From: Bacteroidota bacterium
GTDB lineage: Bacteria; Bacteroidota; Bacteroidia; UBA4408
DNA length: 64,000 bases
Direction: 5' to 3'
Assembly: GCA_016721765.1 (NCBI GenBank)
Contig: JADKHO010000002.1
Coordinates: 248,001-312,000, forward strand
The position numbers and the translations under genes were made by a program. Below the pieces are notes generated by a model. It worked only from the letters and a program-made list of their open reading frames with translations. It did not search any database and had not been told where the DNA came from. Below are positions 7,850-15,247 of this stretch, one piece after another (within the stretch, counting starts at the first letter, position 1; each line of letters opens with the position of its first letter).

Positions 7850-9691
7850 ATGTGTGGAATTGTAGCTTACATTGGTGACAAAAAAGCCTATCCAATAATC
7901 ATGAAAGGTTTGCACCGCTTAGAATACCGGGGTTATGACAGCGCCGGGGTAGCGCTTTTAAATCACGATTTAAATGTGTATAAATGCAAAGGAAAAGTTT
8001 CTGATTTAGAAGTTTTTATTGATAAAAAATCAACTGATGGTAACATTGGAATTGGTCACACCCGTTGGGCTACTCATGGTGTACCTAATGATGCGAATGC
8101 GCATCCACATAGTTCTGAAAGTAAAAACCTGGTGATTATTCACAATGGTATTATCGAGAATTATGCCTCTTTAAAAGCGGAGTTAAAATCACGCGGACAC
8201 AATTTCAACAGCGATACCGATACGGAAGTATTGATTCACTTAATCGAGGACATCATGATTAAGGAAAAAATTGATTTGGTGGAAGCCGTACGGTTGGCTT
8301 TAAATGAAGTTTCGGGTGCTTACGCCATTGTGGTGATGAGTAAAAATGAACCGGATTTACTGGTGGCTGCCAAAAAAGGAAGTCCATTGGTTATCGGTAT
8401 CGGAAAAGGCGAGTTCTTCTTAGCATCAGATGCTACGCCAATTATTGAATACACAAAAAATGTGGTTTACTTAGAGGAAGAAGAAATTGCGGTATTGCGC
8501 CGTAACGAAGAAATTAAAATCATAAACATTAAAAACCAAAAGAAAACTCCTTACATACAAGAGTTGGAAATGCACTTGGAAGCCATTGAAAAAGGCGGTT
8601 ACGAGCATTTTATGTTGAAAGAAATTTTTGAACAACCGCGTTCTATCAAAGACAGTATGCGTGGCCGTATTCGTACGGATGGCGGTACTTTGGTGCGCTT
8701 AGGCGGGATTGCCGAATACATGCAAAAAATCGTGAATGCCGACCGTATTATAATTATTGGTTGCGGTACATCTTGGCATGCCGGTATGGTGGGCGAATAT
8801 TTAATTGAAGATTTAGCACGTATTCCGGTAGAAGTAGAATATGCTTCGGAATTCCGTTACCGCAATCCGATTATCAGTGAACGTGATGTAATTATTGCCA
8901 TCTCTCAAAGTGGTGAAACTGCCGATACTTTGGCGGCTATTGAATTGGCAAAATCAAAAGGGGCTACCATTTTAGGTATTTGTAATGTGGCTGGTTCATC
9001 CATTGCGCGCGCATCACATGCCGGTTCATATACACATGCCGGTCCTGAAATTGGAGTGGCCTCTACAAAAGCATTTACTGCTCAGGTAACTGTGCTTACG
9101 CTGATGGCTTTAAACATTGCACAACGCAAAGGAACCATTACCAGCTCTCGTTTTAATCAATTGGTAACCGAATTGGCAAGTGTTCCTGATAAAGTGGAGA
9201 AAGTGCTGAAAAACAATGAGAAAATACTAGCATTGGCAGCTAAAATTAAGGATGCTAGCAACGCTTTGTATTTAGGTCGTGGAAACAGTTTCCCTGTTGC
9301 TTTGGAAGGTGCACTAAAACTAAAAGAAATTTCTTATATCCACGCCGAAGGTTATCCTGCTGCTGAAATGAAGCATGGTCCAATTGCATTAATTGACGAA
9401 GAAATGCCGGTTATTGTAATTGCCACTAAAGGTGCTTCTTACGAAAAAGTAGTAAGCAACATTCAGGAAGTAAAAGCCCGAAAAGGTAAAATCATTGCTG
9501 TTGTTACTGAAGGTGATGTGGTGGTGAAAGACCTTGCCGACTATGTAATTGAAGTGCCAGAAACAGATGATGTATTAGTTCCGCTAATCTCTGTAATTCC
9601 TTTACAATTACTATCTTATCATATAGCAGTAATGAGAGGATGTAATGTAGATCAACCACGTAACCTCGCAAAAAGTGTTACAGTCGAATAA
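7850..9691 (+). CDS. glmS: Glutamine--fructose-6-phosphate aminotransferase (isomerizing)
   Basis: GlmS converts fructose 6-phosphate and glutamine to glucosamine 6-phosphate, the first step to UDP-GlcNAc for peptidoglycan and lipid A. The 613-residue protein starts MCGIVAYIG, so Cys2 is available as the N-terminal nucleophile of the glutaminase domain. HTRWATHGVP and HNGIIENY are further glutaminase motifs. Two sugar-isomerase (SIS) domains follow, with GCGTSWHAG and SQSGETADT in the first, and LGRGNSFPVALEGALKLKE in the second. The C-terminus ends DQPRNLAKSVTVE, the conserved tail that closes the active site. It is followed by a strong terminator at 9715-9746. Confidence 0.97.
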   Translation: MCGIVAYIGDKKAYPIIMKGLHRLEYRGYDSAGVALLNHDLNVYKCKGKVSDLEVFIDKKSTDGNIGIGHTRWATHGVPNDANAHPHSSESKNLVIIHNGIIENYASLKAELKSRGHNFNSDTDTEVLIHLIEDIMIKEKIDLVEAVRLALNEVSGAYAIVVMSKNEPDLLVAAKKGSPLVIGIGKGEFFLASDATPIIEYTKNVVYLEEEEIAVLRRNEEIKIINIKNQKKTPYIQELEMHLEAIEKGGYEHFMLKEIFEQPRSIKDSMRGRIRTDGGTLVRLGGIAEYMQKIVNADRIIIIGCGTSWHAGMVGEYLIEDLARIPVEVEYASEFRYRNPIISERDVIIAISQSGETADTLAAIELAKSKGATILGICNVAGSSIARASHAGSYTHAGPEIGVASTKAFTAQVTVLTLMALNIAQRKGTITSSRFNQLVTELASVPDKVEKVLKNNEKILALAAKIKDASNALYLGRGNSFPVALEGALKLKEISYIHAEGYPAAEMKHGPIALIDEEMPVIVIATKGASYEKVVSNIQEVKARKGKIIAVVTEGDVVVKDLADYVIEVPETDDVLVPLISVIPLQLLSYHIAVMRGCNVDQPRNLAKSVTVE

Positions 9692-9714
9692 GTAATAAAT
9701 TCATTTTTGAACTT

Positions 9715-9746
9715 AAAAGGGGGACAGCAATTGTCCTCCTTTTTTT
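9715..9746 (+). terminator. Intrinsic terminator after glmS
   Basis: AAAAGGGGGACA (9715-9726) pairs with TGTCCTCCTTTT (9732-9743) around loop GCAAT, with one G-T pair, and a run of Ts follows to 9746. It lies 23 bases after the glmS stop codon. Confidence 0.9.
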
Positions 9747-9747
9747 A

Positions 9748-10059
9748 TTTTGTCTTTTATAAAAGAGGTAATAAAACCTACTTTAGATTAAGCAATATTC
9801 GTTACCGCGGAGTATGAAGAGGAAGCGTTAAGAACGCGGAGGTTTTAGTGCGAAGCATTTATATATTGCACTTTTGAGGAAGAAGCCATAAATTATTAGG
9901 AGCCAAATCTGCGAAAATCATAATCATCCGCGAAAATTAGCGTTCTATTTAATTCCATCCACGAAGAACTAATTTGAATTAAAATACGAACCCAATCCGC
10001 GAAAATCAGCATCATCAGTGTATTCAGCGTTCTATAAACTCCGCACGCGAACAATAAAT
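9748..10059. repeat. Intergenic region with two inverted copies of the GAACGCTGATT repeat
   Basis: No gene is visible. Two copies of a dispersed intergenic repeat lie on the minus strand at about 9911-9950 and 9994-10035. Read on the minus strand the first gives TAGAACGCTAATTTTCGCGG then ATGATTATGATT. Related copies occur near 25505, 26698-26957, 30140, 33791 and 52062. The segment 9795-9860 is a different GC-richer patch (ACCGCGGAG...AACGCGGAGG). Confidence 0.65.
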
Positions 10060-11082
10060 TTATGATTTCTCTTTTTCTAAATCTTTTAATCGATTCAGAA
10101 CATCCGGCAAGTTGCGGAAAACCACATAAGAGCGCTTGTAATCGCCGATGGCGAACGAAGGGGAGCCTTGCACTATTTCACCTTCCTTAGCAATACTTTG
10201 CCCTACACCGGATTGAGCAGCAATCTTCACTCCATTAGCAATGCTGATGTGACCCACAATTCCAACCTGTCCGCCAATCATACAATCCTTACCAATTTTA
10301 GTTGAACCCGCTACTCCAGTTTGAGCAGCAATCACTGTATTTTCTCCAATTTCCACATTGTGTGCAATTTGTATTAAATTATCCAGTTTTACTCCTTTGC
10401 GGATGATGGTAGAACCTAGGGTTGCTCTGTCGATGGTAGTATTGGAACCCACTTCTACTCTATCTTCAAGAATTACATTCCCGATTTGAGGTACTTTATT
10501 GTAATTGTTTTCGCTATTGGGTGCAAATCCAAAACCATCACCACCAATTACCACGCCGGAGTGCAACGTACAATGTGCACCAACGTTACAATCGCTATAA
10601 ATTTTAACTCCTGCAAACAAGGTGGTATTATCTCCAATCACCACATTATCGCCCACAAAGCTGTGTGGATAAATTTTAACATTAGCGCCTATTTTTGCGT
10701 TGTTTCCGATATAGGCGAATGCTCCAACATACACTTCTGCGCCAAGCTTGGCACTTTCGGAAATAAAACTAGGTTGCTCAATTCCTGCTTTTTTGAGTTT
10801 TACTTGGTTGTAAAATTCGAGTAAAGCCGCAAAACTTTTATAAGCATCTTCTACTCGAATTAAAGTGGTGCTAATGGCTTGCTCTGCAACAAAGTCTTTG
10901 CTTACGATTACCGCCGTGGCTTCGGTGGTATAAATATATTGGGTGTATTTAGGGTTGGCTAAAAAGGAAAGAGTACCTGCCTTCCCCTCTTCAATCTTTG
11001 AAAGCGCGCTTACCTTGGCTTCGCTATTGCCCTCCACTACTCCACCGAGCTGGGCGGCTATTTGTGCTGCTGTGAATTCCAT
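10060..11082 (-). CDS. lpxD: UDP-3-O-(3-hydroxyacyl)glucosamine N-acyltransferase
   Basis: LpxD adds the second hydroxyacyl chain, from acyl-carrier protein, to UDP-3-O-acyl-glucosamine in lipid A synthesis. The 340-residue length is typical. The N-terminal uridine-binding domain contains LSFLANPKY (38-46) and the DAYKSFAALLEFY segment. From about residue 110 the protein is a left-handed beta-helix of hexapeptide repeats. His241 in IAHNVEIG corresponds to the catalytic His239 of the E. coli enzyme, and GGDGFGFAP (180-188) is the conserved acyl-chain loop. It lies 64 bases downstream of the HD-domain gene on the same strand, so they are probably co-transcribed. Confidence 0.96.
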   Translation of the reverse strand: MEFTAAQIAAQLGGVVEGNSEAKVSALSKIEEGKAGTLSFLANPKYTQYIYTTEATAVIVSKDFVAEQAISTTLIRVEDAYKSFAALLEFYNQVKLKKAGIEQPSFISESAKLGAEVYVGAFAYIGNNAKIGANVKIYPHSFVGDNVVIGDNTTLFAGVKIYSDCNVGAHCTLHSGVVIGGDGFGFAPNSENNYNKVPQIGNVILEDRVEVGSNTTIDRATLGSTIIRKGVKLDNLIQIAHNVEIGENTVIAAQTGVAGSTKIGKDCMIGGQVGIVGHISIANGVKIAAQSGVGQSIAKEGEIVQGSPSFAIGDYKRSYVVFRNLPDVLNRLKDLEKEKS

Positions 11083-11146
11083 GATTCAAAAGTATTAAAA
11101 ATTTGTGGAGCTCCTTTTCAATTTAATTTTGATAATTAACAGACTT

Positions 11147-12388
11147 TTAAACCAACTCCTTAGGATAACACAAAAAGAATTTCTCCACCGCTTTTGAAAG
11201 CACCGAAATATTTAGTTGATCAGCTGCATCCGCAATATCCACTGTTTTACCGTCTTTATACAAAATGCTAATGCGCTCGCTTGTTGGATTATAAGCCGAG
11301 TTCTTAATGCTATCGGAAAACACAAAATACTTTATATGGTCATCGCTCAAGTGGTATTTCGCTTTCGCTTTTTGCTTTAAATCCTCTATTTTTTGAGAGG
11401 AAAACTGCTCGTTTTGCAATTCAATTTTAAAGAGGTTGCGGTTCACGAGGCAGCGGCAAAGCACCGCTAAAATAGGGTCATCCGAATCTTTCCAAACTTT
11501 AATTGAAGTAAATATATCGTTGTCGTCAAGCTCTGCGAATGCATTTAAAATAGAGGCATTTGCAATGAAATCATTTTTTGTATAGTTATGTTTAAGAAAT
11601 AATTTCAAAGCCGGGGTGGCAAACAAATCTTTTCCGGATGCACTTAACTCCTTTGCTCTTGATAAAATATTTACCAATAAATGCTCGGCCGATAAAACTG
11701 TTTTATGCAGATACACTTGCCAGTACATGAGCCTGCGGGCGATGATAAATTTTTCGATGCTGTAAATTCCTTTAGCTTCAATGGCAAGCGAATCGTTAGA
11801 AACGGCTAGCATCGCAATAATCCTATCCGAACTAATTATTCCTTCCGATACACCCGTAAAAAAACTATCGCGTTTCAAATAATCCAAGCGGTCCATATCC
11901 AGCTGACTGGAAACCAGCTGATGTAGAAATTTTTTGGAATACTCATTCCTGAAAATTTGAATGGCTAAGCTGAGTCTGCCGCCAAACTCCTCATTGAGTT
12001 TATCCATAAAGATTTCAGAAATTTGCTCATGGCTCACATCGTTTACCAAGCTCGATTCCAGTGCATGTGAAAAGGGACCGTGCCCTATATCGTGCAAAAG
12101 CACTGCAACTGTCACTCCTTCGGCTTCCTCGGCACTAACTTCAACCCCTTTCGAACGCAAAACATCAATGGCTTGGGTCATCAGGTACATGGCTCCCATA
12201 GCATGATGAAAGCGTGTATGCAAGGCTCCGGGATACACCAAAGCGGTTAATCCCAATTGTTTAATTCTGCGTAAGCGTTGAAAATAGGGATGCTCAATGA
12301 GATCGAAAATTATTTCGTTGGGCAATGTAATAAAACCGTAAATCGGATCGTTAAAGATTTTACGTTTGTTAACAGTGTTACTTTTCAC
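11147..12388 (-). CDS. HD-domain phosphohydrolase (dNTPase/SAMHD1-like)
   Basis: The 413-residue protein opens with IFNDPIYGFITLP and has the signature order of the SAMHD1/dGTPase-like HD family: YFQRLRRIKQLGL (35-47), TRFHHAMG with His61/His62, then LLHDIGHGPFSHALE with His99-Asp100. SSQLDMDRLDYLKRDSFFTGV follows as the next metal/substrate segment. These residues can bind a divalent metal and hydrolyse nucleotides, probably (d)NTPs. The substrate is not established for the Bacteroidetes branch. The gene is upstream of lpxD on the minus strand, an arrangement that appears common in this phylum. An octamer array starts 43 bases upstream of its start. Confidence 0.88.
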   Translation of the reverse strand: MKSNTVNKRKIFNDPIYGFITLPNEIIFDLIEHPYFQRLRRIKQLGLTALVYPGALHTRFHHAMGAMYLMTQAIDVLRSKGVEVSAEEAEGVTVAVLLHDIGHGPFSHALESSLVNDVSHEQISEIFMDKLNEEFGGRLSLAIQIFRNEYSKKFLHQLVSSQLDMDRLDYLKRDSFFTGVSEGIISSDRIIAMLAVSNDSLAIEAKGIYSIEKFIIARRLMYWQVYLHKTVLSAEHLLVNILSRAKELSASGKDLFATPALKLFLKHNYTKNDFIANASILNAFAELDDNDIFTSIKVWKDSDDPILAVLCRCLVNRNLFKIELQNEQFSSQKIEDLKQKAKAKYHLSDDHIKYFVFSDSIKNSAYNPTSERISILYKDGKTVDIADAADQLNISVLSKAVEKFFLCYPKELV

Positions 12389-12430
12389 GTGTAGTGTATT
12401 AATGACTATTTTCGGTGACGATATTGATTA

Positions 12431-12486
12431 GCTGATTAGCTGATATGCTGATATGCTGATTTGCTGATTTGCTGATTAGCTGATTT
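12431..12486. repeat. Octamer tandem array (GCTGATNN)7
   Basis: Seven consecutive 8-bp units starting GCTGAT lie at 12431-12486, differing only in the last two bases (TA, AT, AT, TT, TT, TA, TT). An imperfect unit (ATTGATTA) precedes at 12423. The same octamer occurs in reverse complement at 13032-13063, so the two arrays flank the pseudogene between them in opposite orientation. Confidence 0.85.
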
Positions 12487-12662
12487 TTTGCTTGTTAGAT
12501 TATAATTTAGGTTAATTAGTGGATTATGTTCTTTGCTTTTTTACAATTATGATTAATTAATTAAGTGATTATTGGGTGATATATAGACATCTAGCTTGCA
12601 TACCAAAATGGCATTTTTTTAATTTGTTGAAAGTAAAATCAATAAATTAACTGATTCTAGAG

Positions 12663-13010
12663 AATCCCAAACATAAAAATAATTTAATTGTAAAACTCAC
12701 TTTTGAATTTTCAATTAACATAATTAGTTTCACTGAACAATTAGAAAAATTAAAAAAGTATAATTTAAGTAATCAACTTTTTAGAAGTGGTACAAGTATC
12801 GGAGCGAATGTCAAAGAAGCGCAAAATGCGGAAAGTAAGGCTGATTTTATACATAAATTAAAAATAGCGGCTAAAGAGGCCGATGAAACTTAATATTGGC
12901 TTTTACTTTGCAACTATTCCACATCTTATCCCGAAACGAATGATCTTATGAAACAAATAACTAGCATTCTTAAGGTTTTAAATAAAATAATTGGTTCATC
13001 AAAAAAATAA
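12663..13010 (+). pseudogene. Four-helix-bundle protein (23S rRNA intervening-sequence type), broken
   Basis: A continuous frame from 12663 reads NPKHKNNLIVKLTFEFSIN, then LEKLKKYNLSNQLFRSGTSI, GANVKEAQNAESKADFIHKL and KIAAKEADET. TAA at 12891-12893 then interrupts it. The frame resumes YWLLLCNYSTSYPETND and ends KVLNKIIGSSKK at the stop 13008-13010. This matches the TIGR02436 family, also called S23 or intervening-sequence protein, of about 115-125 residues. GAA (Glu, expected in DETEYWL) to TAA explains the interruption by one substitution. No ATG lies in frame after the upstream stop at 12648-12650, so the start is also lost or changed. These proteins are small pentameric helical bundles, related to the accessory protein Avd of diversity-generating retroelements. 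No reverse transcriptase or template repeat is nearby. Opposed octamer arrays flank it. Confidence 0.8.
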
Positions 13011-13031
13011 AAATCTAAATTCAATTTCACC

Positions 13032-13063
13032 AGCTAATCAGCTAATGCGCTAATCAGCTAATC
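13032..13063. repeat. Inverted octamer array (AGCTAATC)4
   Basis: Four 8-bp units (AGCTAATC, AGCTAATG, CGCTAATC, AGCTAATC) lie at 13032-13063, 25 bases before porX. Their complement, GATTAGCT, is the same octamer as the array at 12431-12486 in another phase. The pair therefore forms inverted repeats that enclose about 545 bases including the broken four-helix-bundle gene. Confidence 0.8.
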
Positions 13064-13087
13064 ATAAATTCAATAAACAAAAGCAGT

Positions 13088-14641
13088 ATGGCAAAAATAA
13101 CGATTTTATGGGCGGACGACGAGATTGATTTATTAAAACCACATATTCTTTTTTTACGCGAAAAGGGCTATGAGCTAATAACTACCAACAATGGTGACGA
13201 AGCCATTGACATTATTAAGCAACAACATGTGGACCTCGTGCTACTGGACGAAAATATGCCCGGCATTTCAGGCATCGTAACGCTTGGTAAAATTAAAAAC
13301 CTGAAAGCTGATTTACCGGTGGTAATGATTACCAAAAGTGAAGAAGAAAGCATTATGGAAGATGCTATTGGTTCCAAAATATCGGATTACTTAATTAAAC
13401 CGGTGAACCCGAATCAGATATTATTGAGCATCAAAAAAAATCTTGACAACAAGCGTTTAATCAGCGAAAAAACAACTTCAGCATATCAGCAAGATTTCAG
13501 AAATATTGGTATCACACTTAGCGATAAATTAAATTTTGAGGAGTGGAAAGAAGTATATCAAAAACTAATTTTTTGGGAGCTGGAGCTCGAAAAATCGAAA
13601 GACAGTGGAATGGCCGAAGTGCTGCAAATGCAGAAAACAGAAGCCAATCAGCAGTTTTTTAAATTTGTGGAAAGTAATTATTTGGGCTGGTTAAATGCCG
13701 GAAAAGATAAGGCTCCGCTCCTTTCTCACACACTTTTTAAAAATAAAATTGCTCCACATCTTGACAAAGAATTGCCGGTGTTTATGATACTGATTGACAA
13801 CTTGCGTTTTGATCAGTGGAAAATGATTCAGCATGTGTTTAATGAATATTTCCGGATTGATGAAGAAGAAATGTATTGCGGCATTTTACCCACCGCCACA
13901 CAATATTCGCGCAATGCCATCTTCGCAGGATTAATGCCTTCTGAAATTGAAAAAAAATTCCCAAACATGTGGTTTAATGATGAAGATGAAGGCGGGAAAA
14001 ATTTGCACGAGTCTGATTTTTTAGGTGAACAGCTGAAGCGATTAAATAAAAACGTGAAGTTTTCCTACACAAAAGTCACCAACCTGGCTGCCGGAAAGCG
14101 GATGGTAGAGAGTATTCCCAATATGATGACCAATAAATTAAACGTAATCGTTTATAATTTTGTCGACATGCTTTCACATGCACGGACCGAAATGGAAGTG
14201 ATTCGCGAGTTGGCAAGCGATGAATCGGCGTATCGCTCCATCACGCAAAGTTGGTTTGAACATTCCCCATTGCTGGAAGCACTAAAATTAATTTCTGAAA
14301 AAAAATGCAAAGTGGTACTTACTACCGACCATGGAACTATTTTAGTTAAGGAACCAACAAAAATTGTTGGTGACCGGAATACCAATACTAACTTGCGTTA
14401 CAAACAAGGTAAGAGTTTAGATTATGTGAAGAAAGATGTGTTTGAAGTGCGCAATCCTGCAGATGCATTCTTGCCTAAATTGCATGTAAGTTCGGCTTAT
14501 GTATTTGCGAAGGAAGATAAATTTTTTGCTTATCCAAATAACTACAACCATTATGTGAGTTATTACCGCAACACCTTTCAACACGGGGGTGTTTCCTTAG
14601 AAGAGATGCTGATTCCTGTAATTACGATGACAAGTAAATAA
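13088..14641 (+). CDS. porX: T9SS response regulator PorX with PglZ domain
   Basis: PorX is the response regulator that, with the sensor PorY and a sigma factor, controls type IX secretion and gliding genes. The 517-residue protein has an N-terminal receiver domain: acidic pocket Asp10-Asp11, phospho-acceptor Asp54 in VLLDENMPG, Thr82-Lys83, and Lys104 in YLIKPVNP. A helical linker follows from about 130 to 210. Then comes an alkaline-phosphatase-like PglZ domain with the metal motifs LIDNLRFDQWK (about residue 237), PTATQYSRNAIFAGLMP, and TTDHGT (about 416). The PglZ domain of characterised PorX is a zinc-dependent phosphodiesterase acting on cyclic oligonucleotides. No PorY sensor is adjacent, as is usual. 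Six sorted T9SS proteins in this window are plausible regulon members. It lies on the plus strand, between the octamer arrays and rdgB, which converges on it. Confidence 0.95.
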   Translation: MAKITILWADDEIDLLKPHILFLREKGYELITTNNGDEAIDIIKQQHVDLVLLDENMPGISGIVTLGKIKNLKADLPVVMITKSEEESIMEDAIGSKISDYLIKPVNPNQILLSIKKNLDNKRLISEKTTSAYQQDFRNIGITLSDKLNFEEWKEVYQKLIFWELELEKSKDSGMAEVLQMQKTEANQQFFKFVESNYLGWLNAGKDKAPLLSHTLFKNKIAPHLDKELPVFMILIDNLRFDQWKMIQHVFNEYFRIDEEEMYCGILPTATQYSRNAIFAGLMPSEIEKKFPNMWFNDEDEGGKNLHESDFLGEQLKRLNKNVKFSYTKVTNLAAGKRMVESIPNMMTNKLNVIVYNFVDMLSHARTEMEVIRELASDESAYRSITQSWFEHSPLLEALKLISEKKCKVVLTTDHGTILVKEPTKIVGDRNTNTNLRYKQGKSLDYVKKDVFEVRNPADAFLPKLHVSSAYVFAKEDKFFAYPNNYNHYVSYYRNTFQHGGVSLEEMLIPVITMTSK

Positions 14642-14647
14642 GGATAA

Positions 14648-15232
14648 TTAGCTTTGTTGAATCGATTTTAAATAGCGCGCCAGTTTTTTAAAAGCAATAG
14701 CGCGGTGAGAAATTTTATTTTTTTCGTCGGACGTCATTTGCGCAAAACTTTGTGTGAATCCCTTGGGAATAAAAACTGAATCGTATCCAAAACCATTGGT
14801 TCCGGTCCGTTCCAAAGCAATTGTTCCTTCCGCAATTCCTTCAAACAGAAATTCTTGCTTATCCAGAATAAGGGAGATAATGGTTTTAAAATGCGCATTT
14901 CTATTTTGAAAAGGCAGAAGATTTTTCAGCACTTTATCAATGTTTTTTTCGTTATCGCGCTCCTCCCCAGCATAGCGCGCCGATAACACACCAGGCGCTT
15001 TACTTAATGCTTCTATTTCCAAACCGGTATCGTCGGCAAAACAATTTAGTTTATAGCGCTCAAATACAAAATTTGCCTTTTGCGAGGCATTGCCTTCTAT
15101 GGTGGATTGTGTTTCGGGAATATCATCGAAACAGCCAATATCATGGAGTGTTTTCAATTGAAAGCGCTCGCCAATTAACTGTTGAATTTCTCGAATTTTA
15201 TGTGCGTTGTTGCTTGCAAAAACAAGTTGCAT
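14648..15232 (-). CDS. rdgB: RdgB/HAM1 non-canonical purine NTP pyrophosphatase
   Basis: The enzyme hydrolyses dITP, ITP and XTP to the monophosphate and pyrophosphate, keeping deaminated purines out of DNA. From the chosen start the 194-residue protein begins MQLVFASNNAHKIREI, the family's S/T-x-N-x-x-K nucleotide motif. It goes on with FADDTGLEIEAL, GVLSARYAGE, FEGIAEGTIA and the C-terminal GFGYDSVFIP and SHRAIAFKKL. A start four codons upstream (15244) is possible, but family members begin at the chosen methionine. It runs convergently with porX (six-base gap) and its start is 12 bases beyond the stop-proximal end of a large PKD protein gene on the same strand. Confidence 0.95.
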   Translation of the reverse strand: MQLVFASNNAHKIREIQQLIGERFQLKTLHDIGCFDDIPETQSTIEGNASQKANFVFERYKLNCFADDTGLEIEALSKAPGVLSARYAGEERDNEKNIDKVLKNLLPFQNRNAHFKTIISLILDKQEFLFEGIAEGTIALERTGTNGFGYDSVFIPKGFTQSFAQMTSDEKNKISHRAIAFKKLARYLKSIQQS

Positions 15233-15247
15233 ACCGAATCCCACTTA

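Noticed and set aside
11087..11094. -7 element CAAAAGTA (minus strand) before lpxD
   Set aside because: It lies only four bases before the lpxD ATG, too close for a normal leader, and is probably chance.
12663..13010. Avd accessory gene of a diversity-generating retroelement
   Set aside because: No reverse transcriptase, template repeat or variable repeat is nearby; the match is to the wider four-helix-bundle family.
12431..13063. CRISPR array
   Set aside because: The repeats are 8 bp and directly adjacent, with no spacers and no cas genes.
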